NCBI GenBank assembly: GCA_938041325.1
Contig: CALIAG010000184.1
Coordinates: forward strand, 1 to 64,000
From: an uncultured Saprospiraceae bacterium
GTDB taxonomy: Bacteria > Bacteroidota > Bacteroidia > Chitinophagales > Saprospiraceae
DNA length: 64,000 bases
Direction of reading: 5' to 3'
A program made the translations under genes and the position numbers. Shown here piece after piece: positions 44,329 to 53,428 of this stretch (positions are counted from its first letter, which is position 1; each line of letters begins with the position of its first letter). The notes below the pieces were generated by a model. The model searched no databases and had not been told where the DNA came from. It saw only the letters and a list, made by a program, of their open reading frames with translations.

Positions 44329-47124
44329 ATGTCTGAGAAAAAACTGTTCCTTTTAGATGGCCACGCTTTAGTATATCGAGCACATTATGCATTTATCACC
44401 AGACCTTTAATCAATAGTAAAGGAATGAATGTTTCTGCAGTGACCGGTTTTACCCGTGCATTATGGGATGTCTTGCGCAATCAAAAGCCTACACATATTG
44501 CGGTGTCATTTGATCTCAAAGGACCAACGTTTCGACACGAAATGTATAAAGAATACAAAGCCAATCGAGATGCTCAACCAGAGGATATTACTGCAGCGTT
44601 ACCTTATATTCAAAGGGTTATAGAAGGATTTAATATTCCTGTTGTTACCAAACAAGGTTTTGAAGCAGATGATGTGATTGGGACTTTGGCAAAGCAAGCA
44701 GAAAAAGAAGGATTTAAAGTGTACATGATGACCCCGGATAAAGACTATGCGCAGTTGGTGTCAAACAATATTTTTATGTATAAACCAGGAAGAAAAGGGG
44801 GAGACGTAGAAATATTAGGCGAAACGGAAGTTTTAGAAAAGTGGGGAATTAGTCGAGTGGATCAAGTGATTGATGTTTTGGGTTTGCAAGGAGACGCTGT
44901 AGATAATATCCCAGGAATTCCAGGAATTGGGCCTAAAACGGCTGTTAAATTACTTGCTTTATACGGGGACTTGGAAGGAATCTTGGCAAATACCGATAAA
45001 CTTAAGGGTAAGCAAAAAGAAAAGGTTGAACAGTTTGCAGAACAGGGCAGGCTTTCCAAAATACTAGCAACCATTGATATCAATGTCCCAGTTCAGTTTA
45101 ATGCCAATGAATATAAAGTAGACGCGATAGACAAAGAAAAATTGTCAGAAGTGTTCAAAGAGTTAGAGTTTAGAAGCTTAGCAACTCAAATATTGGGGGC
45201 AGAAGCAGTAGAGGCTAAACCCGGAGAACAAGGCTCATTGTTTGGAGATGTCCCTGCGCGGGCGTCTCAATCAAAAGCAAGCCCTTTGGCAGCGCACTCT
45301 GTTGCTGATAAGTCGGCAGAATCTGTAGAACATACTTATACCCTTGTTGAAACGCCTGCTGATCGTAAAAAGCTTATAGCTAAGTTGGTCAAAGCAAAAG
45401 AGGTTTGTTTCGATACGGAGACAACAGGCATTGATGCCAATGAAGCAGAGATCGTTGGAATGTCATTTTCCATCAAAGCACATGAGGCGTATTATGTCCC
45501 AGTTTCAAGTGATCAGGAGGAAGCCAAAGCATTGGTTGCAGAATTTAAAGAGGTATTTGAAAACGAAAAAATTGCTCTTATCGGGCAAAACCTAAAATAT
45601 GATATCACCATTTTAAAATGGTACGGAGTAGAAGCAAAAGGTGCACTTTCTGATACGATGCTTATCCATTATCTATTGGAGCCAGAGCTTAGGCACAACA
45701 TGAATTATTTATCAGAGACCTATTTAAAATACGCTCCGATTTCTATTGAAACACTTATAGGTAAGAGAGGTAAAAATCAGCTGAACATGCGGGATATTCC
45801 TGTAGAAAAGGTGGTGGATTATGCTTCTGAAGATGCGGATGTAACGCTACAGCTTTATGAAGTATTAAGTAAAGAACTCAAAGAGGAAAAGCTGGAGAAA
45901 TTATATTGGGAAATGGAAGCTCCACTAATAGAAGTGTTGGTAGATCTTGAAATGGCAGGAATAAGGATTGATTCAGATTATTTGGCGAAATATTCAGTTG
46001 AATTAGAAAAGGATATAGCCAAGTTTGAAAAACAAATTCATAAAGATGCAGGTGTTGTCTTTAATATTGCTTCCCCAAAACAAGTGGGTCAGGTACTTTT
46101 CGATAAGCTTAAAATTCCCTATAGATGGAGAAAGACAAGTACTGGTCAGTATTCAACGAATGAAGAGAAATTGAGGGAAATGGCTGCGGATAATCCGATC
46201 GTAGCGTCCATTCTTCAGTATAGAGGAATGGCAAAATTAAAATCAACCTATGTGGACTCATTGCCTAGAATGGTGAACCCGCGAACAGGCCGTATTCACA
46301 GTTCTTTTAATCAGGCACTTGCAGCAAGTGGGCGCTTAAGTTCTAACAACCCAAATCTTCAAAATATTCCGATAAAAACGGAAGCGGGTAGGAAGGTAAG
46401 AGAGGCATTTATTCCTCGGGATAAAGATCACATTTTATTAGCAGCGGATTATTCGCAAATAGAGCTAAGGTTGATTGCAGAGATGAGTGGTGATGAAGCG
46501 ATGATTGAAGCTTTTCAAAAAGGGCAAGATATACATAAAGCCACTGCAGCTAAAGTATATGGAGTTTCATTTGATGAAGTCACCAGTGATCAACGAAGAA
46601 ATGCCAAGACCGTTAACTTTAGCATAATTTATGGAGCAGGTTCTACGAATCTTTCCAAACAATTAGGGATAAAACGAGGCGAAGCAAAAGAATTGATTAC
46701 TCAATATTTTGCTCAATACAATGGCCTCAAAACCTATATGGATAAGTCCGTGGAGACGGCCAGAGAACATGGATATGTAACAACCTTGATGGGTAGACGT
46801 AGGATTTTAAGGGACATTGATTCCCGAAATGGGCTTTTGAGAAGTACAGCAGAGAGGATCGCGATTAACTCGCCAATACAAGGAACCGCCGCAGATATGA
46901 TTAAAATGGCCATGATCAAGATTCATAAAATATTTAAAGAGGAAAAGTTTAAATCAAAAATGATTCTTCAAGTACATGATGAATTGGTTTTTGACGTTTA
47001 TAAACCAGAGTTAGAAAAGATTAAACCGATCATCGAACAAAATATGATGCATGCTATCCCAGGTCTGAAAGTGCCAATGATAGTTGGTATGGGTATAGGT
47101 GAAAACTGGCTTGAAGCGCATTAA
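44329..47124 (+). CDS. polA: DNA polymerase I
   Basis: A 931-residue three-domain enzyme for lagging-strand processing and repair. The 5' nuclease domain (about 1-290) starts LFLLDGHALVYRAHYAF and has EADDVIGTLA and GIPGIGPKTA. The 3'-5' exonuclease (about 335-520) keeps its acidic residues (FDTETTG, QNLKYDITIL, YASEDADV), so proofreading should be intact. The polymerase domain has motif A DYSQIELR, motif B RRNAKTVNFSIIYG and motif C VHDE. Normal length, normal chromosomal copy; the downstream ParA and lpxD genes are on the same strand. Confidence 0.97.
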   Translation: MSEKKLFLLDGHALVYRAHYAFITRPLINSKGMNVSAVTGFTRALWDVLRNQKPTHIAVSFDLKGPTFRHEMYKEYKANRDAQPEDITAALPYIQRVIEGFNIPVVTKQGFEADDVIGTLAKQAEKEGFKVYMMTPDKDYAQLVSNNIFMYKPGRKGGDVEILGETEVLEKWGISRVDQVIDVLGLQGDAVDNIPGIPGIGPKTAVKLLALYGDLEGILANTDKLKGKQKEKVEQFAEQGRLSKILATIDINVPVQFNANEYKVDAIDKEKLSEVFKELEFRSLATQILGAEAVEAKPGEQGSLFGDVPARASQSKASPLAAHSVADKSAESVEHTYTLVETPADRKKLIAKLVKAKEVCFDTETTGIDANEAEIVGMSFSIKAHEAYYVPVSSDQEEAKALVAEFKEVFENEKIALIGQNLKYDITILKWYGVEAKGALSDTMLIHYLLEPELRHNMNYLSETYLKYAPISIETLIGKRGKNQLNMRDIPVEKVVDYASEDADVTLQLYEVLSKELKEEKLEKLYWEMEAPLIEVLVDLEMAGIRIDSDYLAKYSVELEKDIAKFEKQIHKDAGVVFNIASPKQVGQVLFDKLKIPYRWRKTSTGQYSTNEEKLREMAADNPIVASILQYRGMAKLKSTYVDSLPRMVNPRTGRIHSSFNQALAASGRLSSNNPNLQNIPIKTEAGRKVREAFIPRDKDHILLAADYSQIELRLIAEMSGDEAMIEAFQKGQDIHKATAAKVYGVSFDEVTSDQRRNAKTVNFSIIYGAGSTNLSKQLGIKRGEAKELITQYFAQYNGLKTYMDKSVETAREHGYVTTLMGRRRILRDIDSRNGLLRSTAERIAINSPIQGTAADMIKMAMIKIHKIFKEEKFKSKMILQVHDELVFDVYKPELEKIKPIIEQNMMHAIPGLKVPMIVGMGIGENWLEAH

Positions 47125-47285
47125 TATTTAAATAAATTTGAAGACAAAAGAGAATTAATTTTTCAAGGAAATATTTTATCAAACCTTAAGGATAATACTT
47201 AAAATTGCACTCGCTTTTAGAATACAATAAAAGTAGATTTACAAATTAATATTCTGAACATAACAAATAATAAAAAGAGAATGAT

Positions 47286-47957
47286 ATGGCAAAAAAACCG
47301 ACCATAATTAGTGTAGCAAATAGCAAAGGAGGCGTAGGAAAATCATTGGTTTCAATTATGCTTTCAGTAGCTCTTGCAAAAGATAAGAAGAAAAAAGTGT
47401 TGATTATAGATTGTGATAATCAAGGCTCTGTAAGGGACATGTACGAATCAGAAAAAGAAAATTATGAGCAGGATCCAGCAATAGAGGTGGAAGAACTGAC
47501 TCCGCGGAAAGTACAGACCTTTTTGAAAAGATTTGGAGGAGACTATGACTATGTTTTTATTGATGTACCTCGGATGACGGATGCAAAAAAAGACAATGCA
47601 ACCATTATGTTGTTGTACAATTGTGATTGCATATTGATTCCTGTAATAGGTAGTGAAGTAGACGTATTGTCAACACTAGATTTCTTGACTATCGTCCAGG
47701 AGGCAGCAGTTGATAAAAAAGAAATGGGTGAAGACTTAAAATATTTTGGTTTTATAAATAGACGAAACCAACGTAAATCGAATGAAGAGTTTTCAAATTT
47801 TATGAGCAAACAAAAGTTGAAAATGTTCAACAATTCTCTATACGATTTACGAATATTTACCGAACCTTCTTTTCATAAATCTTTATTAGAAAGTGCGGAA
47901 GGAAAGAGGAGATTCGGAGAATTCTATAAAGAGTTTTTACAAAAATTTAAATTGTAA
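47286..47957 (+). CDS. Orphan ParA-family ATPase
   Basis: A 223-residue deviant-Walker P-loop ATPase: SKGGVGKS at residues 13-20, IIDCDNQGS at about 40, switch YVFIDVPR at about 87. This is the ParA/MinD superfamily that positions plasmids, chromosomes or protein complexes. There is no ParB gene or parS-like repeat nearby, so the cargo is probably a protein cluster or DNA element elsewhere. Followed after 19 bp by lpxD-like. Confidence 0.85.
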   Translation: MAKKPTIISVANSKGGVGKSLVSIMLSVALAKDKKKKVLIIDCDNQGSVRDMYESEKENYEQDPAIEVEELTPRKVQTFLKRFGGDYDYVFIDVPRMTDAKKDNATIMLLYNCDCILIPVIGSEVDVLSTLDFLTIVQEAAVDKKEMGEDLKYFGFINRRNQRKSNEEFSNFMSKQKLKMFNNSLYDLRIFTEPSFHKSLLESAEGKRRFGEFYKEFLQKFKL

Positions 47958-47976
47958 TTTTTAATAAATCCGATCA

Positions 47977-48909
47977 ATGAAATTCCCTCAATCAATTCCT
48001 GTTTCTGAAATTGCTGAAAAATATAAAGCAAAGATAATTGGAAACCCGGAGACCTTGGTTGAGGGAATTAATGAAATACACAAAGTTCAAAACGGAGATA
48101 TTACTTTTTGTGATGTAGCAAAGTATTTCAAGAAGTCACTAGAATCACCAGCCACCATTATCATTCTCAATGAAGAGACAGAATGCCCTCCCGGCAAAGT
48201 TCTATTGATCGTGGATCAACCCTTTGAAGTTTACAACAACATCGTTTTATCCTATCGTCCGAAAAGCCATATTTCTAAAACACTATCTGATAGTGCCCAA
48301 ATAGATGAAAGTACTATTATCGAACCCAATGTTGTAATTGGAGACCATGTGAAGATTGGTAAGAACTGCCACATTCAGGCAAATGTTACCATTGCAGAAC
48401 ATACAATTATTGGCGATTTTGTAAAAATTCAATCGGGTTCGGTCATAGGTACAGATGCATTCTATTTTAAAAAAACAAATGAAACGTATAAGAAGTGGCA
48501 ATCAGGTGGCAGGGTGATCATCGGTGATCATGTGGATATTGGTGCTGCTTGTACCATTAACAAAGGAGTTTCCGGAGATACAATAATCGGAGCTGGGACA
48601 AAGATTGATTGTCAAGTCCATATTGGTCATGGAGTAGAGGTTGGAAAGAATTGTTTGTTTGCTGCACAAGTAGGAATAGGAGGAAAGGCAATCATTGAAG
48701 ATGGCGTTACTTTATACGGGCAAGTAGGTGTAATTAATGGAATCAGAATAGGAGCCAATGCTGTTGTGTTAAGTGGCTCTGGAGTGTCAAAGGATTTGGA
48801 AGGAGGTAAAACTTATTTTGGAGCCCCAGTTGTAGAAGCACGAGAGCGAATGAAAGAATTGGTAGCTTTAAAGAAGCTACCAGCCCTTTTGAAAAAGTTA
48901 GATCGCTAA
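47977..48909 (+). CDS. lpxD: LpxD-like acyltransferase
   Basis: A 310-residue left-handed beta-helix acyltransferase. The N-terminal LpxD uridine-binding domain (about 1-95) has GDITFCDVAKY, and hexapeptide repeats run from about 100 to 270 (IGDHVKIGKNCHIQAN...). The catalytic His is in HIGHGVEVGKN (about 210). It transfers a 3-hydroxyacyl chain to UDP-3-O-acyl-glucosamine for lipid A. Many Bacteroidota carry two such genes, so the substrate here may be another nucleotide sugar. Its stop overlaps that of the convergent tag gene by four bases. Confidence 0.88.
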   Translation: MKFPQSIPVSEIAEKYKAKIIGNPETLVEGINEIHKVQNGDITFCDVAKYFKKSLESPATIIILNEETECPPGKVLLIVDQPFEVYNNIVLSYRPKSHISKTLSDSAQIDESTIIEPNVVIGDHVKIGKNCHIQANVTIAEHTIIGDFVKIQSGSVIGTDAFYFKKTNETYKKWQSGGRVIIGDHVDIGAACTINKGVSGDTIIGAGTKIDCQVHIGHGVEVGKNCLFAAQVGIGGKAIIEDGVTLYGQVGVINGIRIGANAVVLSGSGVSKDLEGGKTYFGAPVVEARERMKELVALKKLPALLKKLDR

Positions 48910-49475
48910 CAACAATCCTTGTATCTAAAACAATCAGTAGTATGGTCGTTTACCATTCCAACGGCTTGCATATATGCGTAGCAAATTGTTGTACCAACGA
49001 ATTTGAATCCTCGTTTTTTTAAATCCTTGCTCATAGCATCACTTTCGGCGGTACTAGCTGGAACTTGTTCCATTTTTTTCCATTTATTGATTATCGGTTT
49101 TCCATTTACAAACTGCCAAATGTATTTGTCAAAACTTCCGAACTCTTTCTGAATGGCTATAAAAGCTTTGGCATTAGATACAGTCGATCTCACCTTCAAT
49201 TTGTTTCGAACGATTCCAGGGTTCAATAAATTCTTTTCTATTTTCTTTTCGGTGTACCGACTAATCTTCTTTACATCAAAATTGTCAAATGCTTTTCGAT
49301 AACCTTCTCTCTTTTTCAAAATAGTAATCCAATTCAAACCAGCTTGAGCTCCTTCAAGTGTAATCATTTCAAAAAGCATTTGGTCATCATGAACCGGGAC
49401 ACCCCATTCTTCATCATGGTAATCTTGATAAATGTCTAGATTGCCTGCCCAAACGCATCTGTGTTTTTCACTCAT
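48906..49475 (-). CDS. tag: DNA-3-methyladenine glycosylase I
   Basis: A 189-residue helix-hairpin-helix glycosylase that removes 3-methyladenine from DNA. Zinc-site residues are visible: C7 (RCVWAG), H19 region (DYHDEEWG), and the C-terminal H-x3-C (NDHTTDCF). The catalytic pocket block QAGLNWITILKKREGYRKAF is conserved, with FVGTTICYAYMQAVGMVNDH at about 155-175. Length is normal. It overlaps the lpxD stop by 4 bp tail to tail. Confidence 0.95.
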   Translation of the reverse strand: MSEKHRCVWAGNLDIYQDYHDEEWGVPVHDDQMLFEMITLEGAQAGLNWITILKKREGYRKAFDNFDVKKISRYTEKKIEKNLLNPGIVRNKLKVRSTVSNAKAFIAIQKEFGSFDKYIWQFVNGKPIINKWKKMEQVPASTAESDAMSKDLKKRGFKFVGTTICYAYMQAVGMVNDHTTDCFRYKDCC

Positions 49476-49525
49476 AATTGTTTATTTTATTGGTTTTCAA
49501 ACCTTTTAATTTTTGACGTGTTAAA

Positions 49526-49548
49526 ATATTGCAATACACTAGCAATAT
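49526..49548. promoter_or_regulatory. Inverted repeat upstream of yaaA
   Basis: ATATTGC (49526-49532), 9 nt, GCAATAT (49542-49548); TATTGCAATA at the left is itself a 10-bp palindrome. It lies 66 bp before the yaaA ATG and 50 bp upstream of tag, with TACTTTTG (49565-49572) just downstream. It could be an operator serving one or both divergent genes. Confidence 0.35.
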
Positions 49549-49614
49549 AGTTTATTGCTTTTTATACTTTTGAACTTCAGTGTTTACTATTGAGATCACA
49601 AAATAAATATATTT

Positions 49615-50376
49615 ATGATTCTGCTACTATCTCCTGCGAAAACTTTAGACTTTAGTCCAAGTGATTTGAGTATCCATACTACTCCTCGTTTGTTGGAGCA
49701 CAGTGAAAAATTAGTAGGTGTCTTGAAAAAGAAATCGGCTAGAAGTTTGACGAAGTTGATGAAAGTGTCAGATAAGATAGCAGAACTAAATGTTGATCGA
49801 TTTCAAAAATACGGGACTCCATTTACCTTGGATAACTCAAAACAAGCCATTCTAGCATTCAAAGGTGATGTATATACAGGGCTAGAAGCCGAGACTTTTT
49901 CTAAAAAAGATTTTGATTTTGCTCAAAAGCATTTGAGAATCCTTTCTGGTTTATATGGACTTCTCACTCCTCTTGATTTGATGCAGGCTTATCGATTAGA
50001 GATGGGGACGAGGTTGAAAAATGGAAAAAATAAAAACTTATACGAATTTTGGGATGATAAAATTACCACATTGGTAAATGATGACTTAGTAGCTAATAAA
50101 GGCAAAACGATTTTAAACCTTGCTTCAAAAGAATATTTTCATTCGATCAAGATAGATCAGTTGAAAGGAAATCTGGTAAATGTTCATTTCCACGAAAATA
50201 GAAATGGAATATATAAGGTGATTTCGTTCAATGCGAAAAAGGCACGTGGTGCGATGGCAAATCAAATTATCAAAAGCAAAATTACAAAAGTAGAAAAGAT
50301 TAAAGCGCTTGAAATAGATGGCTACATCTATAGCGAGGAAAGGTCAGATTCTTCGAATTATTCCTTTATAAAATAA
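49615..50376 (+). CDS. yaaA: Peroxide-stress protein YaaA (DUF328)
   Basis: A 253-residue member of the YaaA/DUF328 family. MILLLSPAKTLDF is the family start, with YTGLEAETFSKKDFDFAQKHLRILSGLYGLL (about 80-115) in the core and INLASKEYF-like NLASKEYFHSI at about 165. YaaA limits free iron and protects DNA under peroxide stress in E. coli, where OxyR controls it. It is next to the DNA-repair gene tag, fitting a damage-protection theme. Iron/DNA binding itself is inferred from family data. Confidence 0.94.
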   Translation: MILLLSPAKTLDFSPSDLSIHTTPRLLEHSEKLVGVLKKKSARSLTKLMKVSDKIAELNVDRFQKYGTPFTLDNSKQAILAFKGDVYTGLEAETFSKKDFDFAQKHLRILSGLYGLLTPLDLMQAYRLEMGTRLKNGKNKNLYEFWDDKITTLVNDDLVANKGKTILNLASKEYFHSIKIDQLKGNLVNVHFHENRNGIYKVISFNAKKARGAMANQIIKSKITKVEKIKALEIDGYIYSEERSDSSNYSFIK

Positions 50377-50475
50377 AGACGACCTGAGATCAGGCTTTGT
50401 AAGGAAAGTTTGAATTATAAAAAATAAGCCTTAACTTCTCATAGAAGATGTTTTTTTTGAATAAACCATCTACTG

Positions 50476-51006
50476 ATGACGCATCAGGATGCCTTACATT
50501 TTATAAAAGACGGGGTTATAATTAAAGGAGGGGTTTGGGCTGATTTAGGTTCTGGAAAAGGAACTTTCACAAAAGCCCTAAGTAATCTCATTGGACCCAA
50601 CGGTCTGATATATGCTATTGATTTGGATCCGGGAGTAGAGGACCTTGAAAGAATTTCTGACCAAGAAGATCAAGCAAAAGTTATAGGTTTAAATTTAGAC
50701 TTCACAAAAGAATTAGAGTTGCCTCAGCTTGATGGCATTTTAATGGCGAACTCACTTCACTACGTAAAAAATCAGATAGAATTTTTAGAACAAACCATCC
50801 CATTATTGCGTCTTGGAGGCGTTTTGGTTTTAATTGAATATGATATTTCTGTTGGAAATCCTTGGGTGCCTTATCCGGTTTCGTTAAAGAAGTTCACTCA
50901 AATGGCAGCGAATCTACCAATTACAAAACCGATGGAAATAAACAGACGTACCTCAATATACGGGCAAGGTCAAATGTATTTGTCGATTGCTTTAGCAGAT
51001 TTTTAA
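50476..51006 (+). CDS. Class I SAM-dependent methyltransferase
   Basis: A 176-residue methyltransferase: glycine-rich motif I WADLGSGKGTFTKAL (about 23-37), acidic motif II AIDLDPGVE (about 52-60), DGILMANSLHY motif IV (about 84-94), and a C-terminal GGVLVLIEYD strand. A predicted partner or substrate cannot be named; methyltransferases of this size act on small molecules or lipids. It follows yaaA after 99 bp and ends at a bidirectional terminator. Confidence 0.82.
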   Translation: MTHQDALHFIKDGVIIKGGVWADLGSGKGTFTKALSNLIGPNGLIYAIDLDPGVEDLERISDQEDQAKVIGLNLDFTKELELPQLDGILMANSLHYVKNQIEFLEQTIPLLRLGGVLVLIEYDISVGNPWVPYPVSLKKFTQMAANLPITKPMEINRRTSIYGQGQMYLSIALADF

Positions 51007-51028
51007 ACAAATGATTGCTCATTAAAAA

Positions 51029-51060
51029 AAAAGACTTTGTGCTGATGCACAAAGTCTTTT
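51029..51060. terminator. Bidirectional terminator
   Basis: AAAAGACTTTGTGC (51029-51042), loop TGAT, GCACAAAGTCTTTT: a perfect 14-pair stem between the convergent methyltransferase gene and the T9SS repeat protein gene. Confidence 0.93.
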
Positions 51061-51088
51061 TGATCAAATATAAATTTGAATTGTCGAT

Positions 51089-52759
51089 TTAGTTTTTGAA
51101 AAACTTCACCGTCTGTCTTTCTGTAGCAGACTTGATTTCCATAAAGTAAAGACCTTCTGTTAATTTACCTAAGTCTAACTCTACAGTGTTTTCACCCTGA
51201 TTTAGATTCAACAGAGGAACAGCTAAACTACGCTGACCTAGTGTGTTGTAAACTTCTACAACTACCTCTTTTGACTCCTCCAAAGTAAATTGAAGATTAG
51301 CAATATCGGTAACAGGATTCGGGAAAAATTTCAAATCTTCTGCAACTGGTAATTCTGCAATACCAACAGTATTGTTTGTCTCAGCTACTAGTTGAAAGAA
51401 ATAGTTACCAGGAAGATCACTTGTCAAACGAGTAGAAATTCTGATTAAATAATCTTGTGCGACAGCAGGTAAGTTAGTCAGTGTATCATACTGAACTGTA
51501 TTATCTGGAGTAACGCCAAAACAAGTGCCACCTACTGTGGTGAAATCTACTTGTTCGCCACAAGTGTTAAAGAAATCAATGAAGTAAGATGCTTCAGGAG
51601 TTTGAGAAAAGAATCTCATTTCAACAGTTGTATTTCCTAAAGAATTGAAAGCGTACCAAACGTCAGAGAATTCTCCACCATTTGTATTTCCTAAACAAGG
51701 AGGAAATTGGTAATCATCAAAAACAAAGCTACCACCAATCGTTGTACCTTCTACTGTTCCGTCAAACATGTCAGCAGCTTCTGCACTTACAATTTCAGCT
51801 AAAACAGGAGCCAAACATTCATCATTTGCTGGCACAGGAGGAGGAGTTGTATTGGTCAATGTAAACGTTCCACTTCCTTGGTCACCACCAAATCCTCCTA
51901 ATCTCAAGTAATAAGTCGTTCCAGCAACTGCATCAAAAAACAATAAAGAACTAAAAGCCATGCAGCCAGCTCCGTCATCATTACAAGACACTAAATCCGC
52001 ATCTTCAAAAGGACAACCAGCTCCGCCAGTATAAACGCCCATTCTCGTATCAAAGGTCACCATATCACAAGCTGACCATTCAATCGTTCCATCCATAGTT
52101 GGTGTAAATGAATACCAGATATCTGCTTGAACGTTGTCGTCACCAAACCCAAAACAAGGATTGTTAGGGTGAGCAGGACCATCTGTAGTGGCGTTGGTAG
52201 TCTCAAATGTAGTAGTACCTAATTGAGCTTCAATAGCACCGGCACAGAAATTGTTTTCTGGACCTTCAGACTGTGTAAGAAGAACAGTTCCCATTCCAGA
52301 AGTTGCAGGAATGGTATCCGCAGCAAATCCTCCTAATCGCAGTAAATAAGTTTCTCCAGTCGTTACTGGCCAAATTACTTCTGAAGTAAAAGCAGCAGCA
52401 CTACAAGCAGTAGGACCATCGTCATTACAGAAAAAAGCGTTGCCAGCCAAATCAGCGCAAGTTACACCTGCTTGGTAAACGACTATTCTTGAATCGTAAT
52501 CTGCAGTTCCACAGTTTGACCATTTAGCTTCACCATCAAAAGTGGCAGTATAAGTAAACCAAATATCATTAGGAATAGAATCGTTGTCTCCAAAACAGTT
52601 GTGAGTAGGACCATCAGTAGAAGAACCAATTGTAGAAAAATCAACCACTACGTCTTGAAGGACCTCTATCGCATTTGCACAAGCATCATTTGCAGGTTGT
52701 GCAAAGCTGGATGTACTGCATACAAATAGCATTAACGCAAAAATGTAAAATCTTATCAT
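51089..52759 (-). CDS. Secreted Cys-rich triple-repeat protein with T9SS sorting domain
   Basis: A 556-residue surface protein. Signal peptide to about residue 20 (SSFAQ). Three tandem ~135-residue beta domains: about 22-160, 172-305 and 312-460, each beginning PxNxxCxxA and holding a DIWxxF or DVWYAF strand; domains 1 and 2 share WSxC...DxRxxVYxxG and a CNDDG loop and YxLRLGGF. The conserved Cys probably form disulfides. The C terminus (about 475-556) is a type A sorting domain (FFPNPVTDIANLQF, LTEGLYFMEI, FFKN). Probably a surface adhesin or binding protein; ligand unknown. Confidence 0.87.
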   Translation of the reverse strand: MIRFYIFALMLFVCSTSSFAQPANDACANAIEVLQDVVVDFSTIGSSTDGPTHNCFGDNDSIPNDIWFTYTATFDGEAKWSNCGTADYDSRIVVYQAGVTCADLAGNAFFCNDDGPTACSAAAFTSEVIWPVTTGETYLLRLGGFAADTIPATSGMGTVLLTQSEGPENNFCAGAIEAQLGTTTFETTNATTDGPAHPNNPCFGFGDDNVQADIWYSFTPTMDGTIEWSACDMVTFDTRMGVYTGGAGCPFEDADLVSCNDDGAGCMAFSSLLFFDAVAGTTYYLRLGGFGGDQGSGTFTLTNTTPPPVPANDECLAPVLAEIVSAEAADMFDGTVEGTTIGGSFVFDDYQFPPCLGNTNGGEFSDVWYAFNSLGNTTVEMRFFSQTPEASYFIDFFNTCGEQVDFTTVGGTCFGVTPDNTVQYDTLTNLPAVAQDYLIRISTRLTSDLPGNYFFQLVAETNNTVGIAELPVAEDLKFFPNPVTDIANLQFTLEESKEVVVEVYNTLGQRSLAVPLLNLNQGENTVELDLGKLTEGLYFMEIKSATERQTVKFFKN

Positions 52760-53094
52760 AAGTCATATTTTTTTTACTAGAGAAATGTACTCTCTATGAA
52801 ATGAGTGAAAATGTACACAGCTTTATATACTCGAAATTAGTAATTATTTATCTGTTTTGAAATTTTTAGAACAAGGCATACTGTCATTAAATGCTAATCT
52901 TAGACATTTTACATTGTTTAGACATATAAAAAACAAATTCTACCACAAGAAAAAGGGTGTAAACATCAATTGTGGCTAATTTTTAAAAATTTCAGCAAAT
53001 GTTATCAATATCATCCTAAAGGATGAGAGAACAAGTTTTATGTGCCCTTATATTTGGAACATAATATTTATTCCAAACCCTAAATTTTAGTAAA
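52760..53094. other. Non-coding space with a possible promoter box
   Basis: AT-rich. CATCC/GGATG hairpin near 53013-53026 and TATATTTG at 53049-53056 lie upstream of the small membrane protein gene. No TTG at the right distance was found, so no promoter is called. Confidence 0.3.
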
Positions 53095-53304
53095 ATGAAA
53101 AAGATATTTCTCACTGCAGTTACAACCTTTTTAGTTACAAGTTTCGTTTTGGGCCAGTCTGCTTTATTAACAGCACAAGGAGTTGAGGTGTCAAAATTTA
53201 CCTTAGCGGCATCAAGTGTTCTGTTGCTTTCCGTTGGTGTAAAGGACCTTTATTCTTGGATTAACTTAGGATTTGACATCGATTTGAAGGGCATTAATTT
53301 ATAG
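53095..53304 (+). CDS. Small exported or membrane protein, unknown
   Basis: A 69-residue protein. MKKIFLTAVTTFLVTSFVLGQS is a signal peptide; a second hydrophobic segment (TLAASSVLLLSVGV, about 36-50) may span the membrane, with a short tail (INLGFDIDLKGINL). Clear K-rich start and signal support a real gene. Function unknown. A preceding TATATTTG box could be part of its promoter. Confidence 0.6.
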   Translation: MKKIFLTAVTTFLVTSFVLGQSALLTAQGVEVSKFTLAASSVLLLSVGVKDLYSWINLGFDIDLKGINL

Positions 53305-53428
53305 AAAGAATATAATTTAAGGAATTTTTGCTCTCTTTCGACTAAAATCTCCCCCATATAGAATTCGATCTTTGGTGAATTAAACCGGCACATTTTTATT
53401 AAATTTGGTAAACTCAAGTTTAATAAAA

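Noticed and set aside
47286-47957. ParA as a sign of an integrated plasmid or partition origin
   Set aside because: No ParB, parS repeats, replication gene or change in base composition; neighbours are polA and lpxD.
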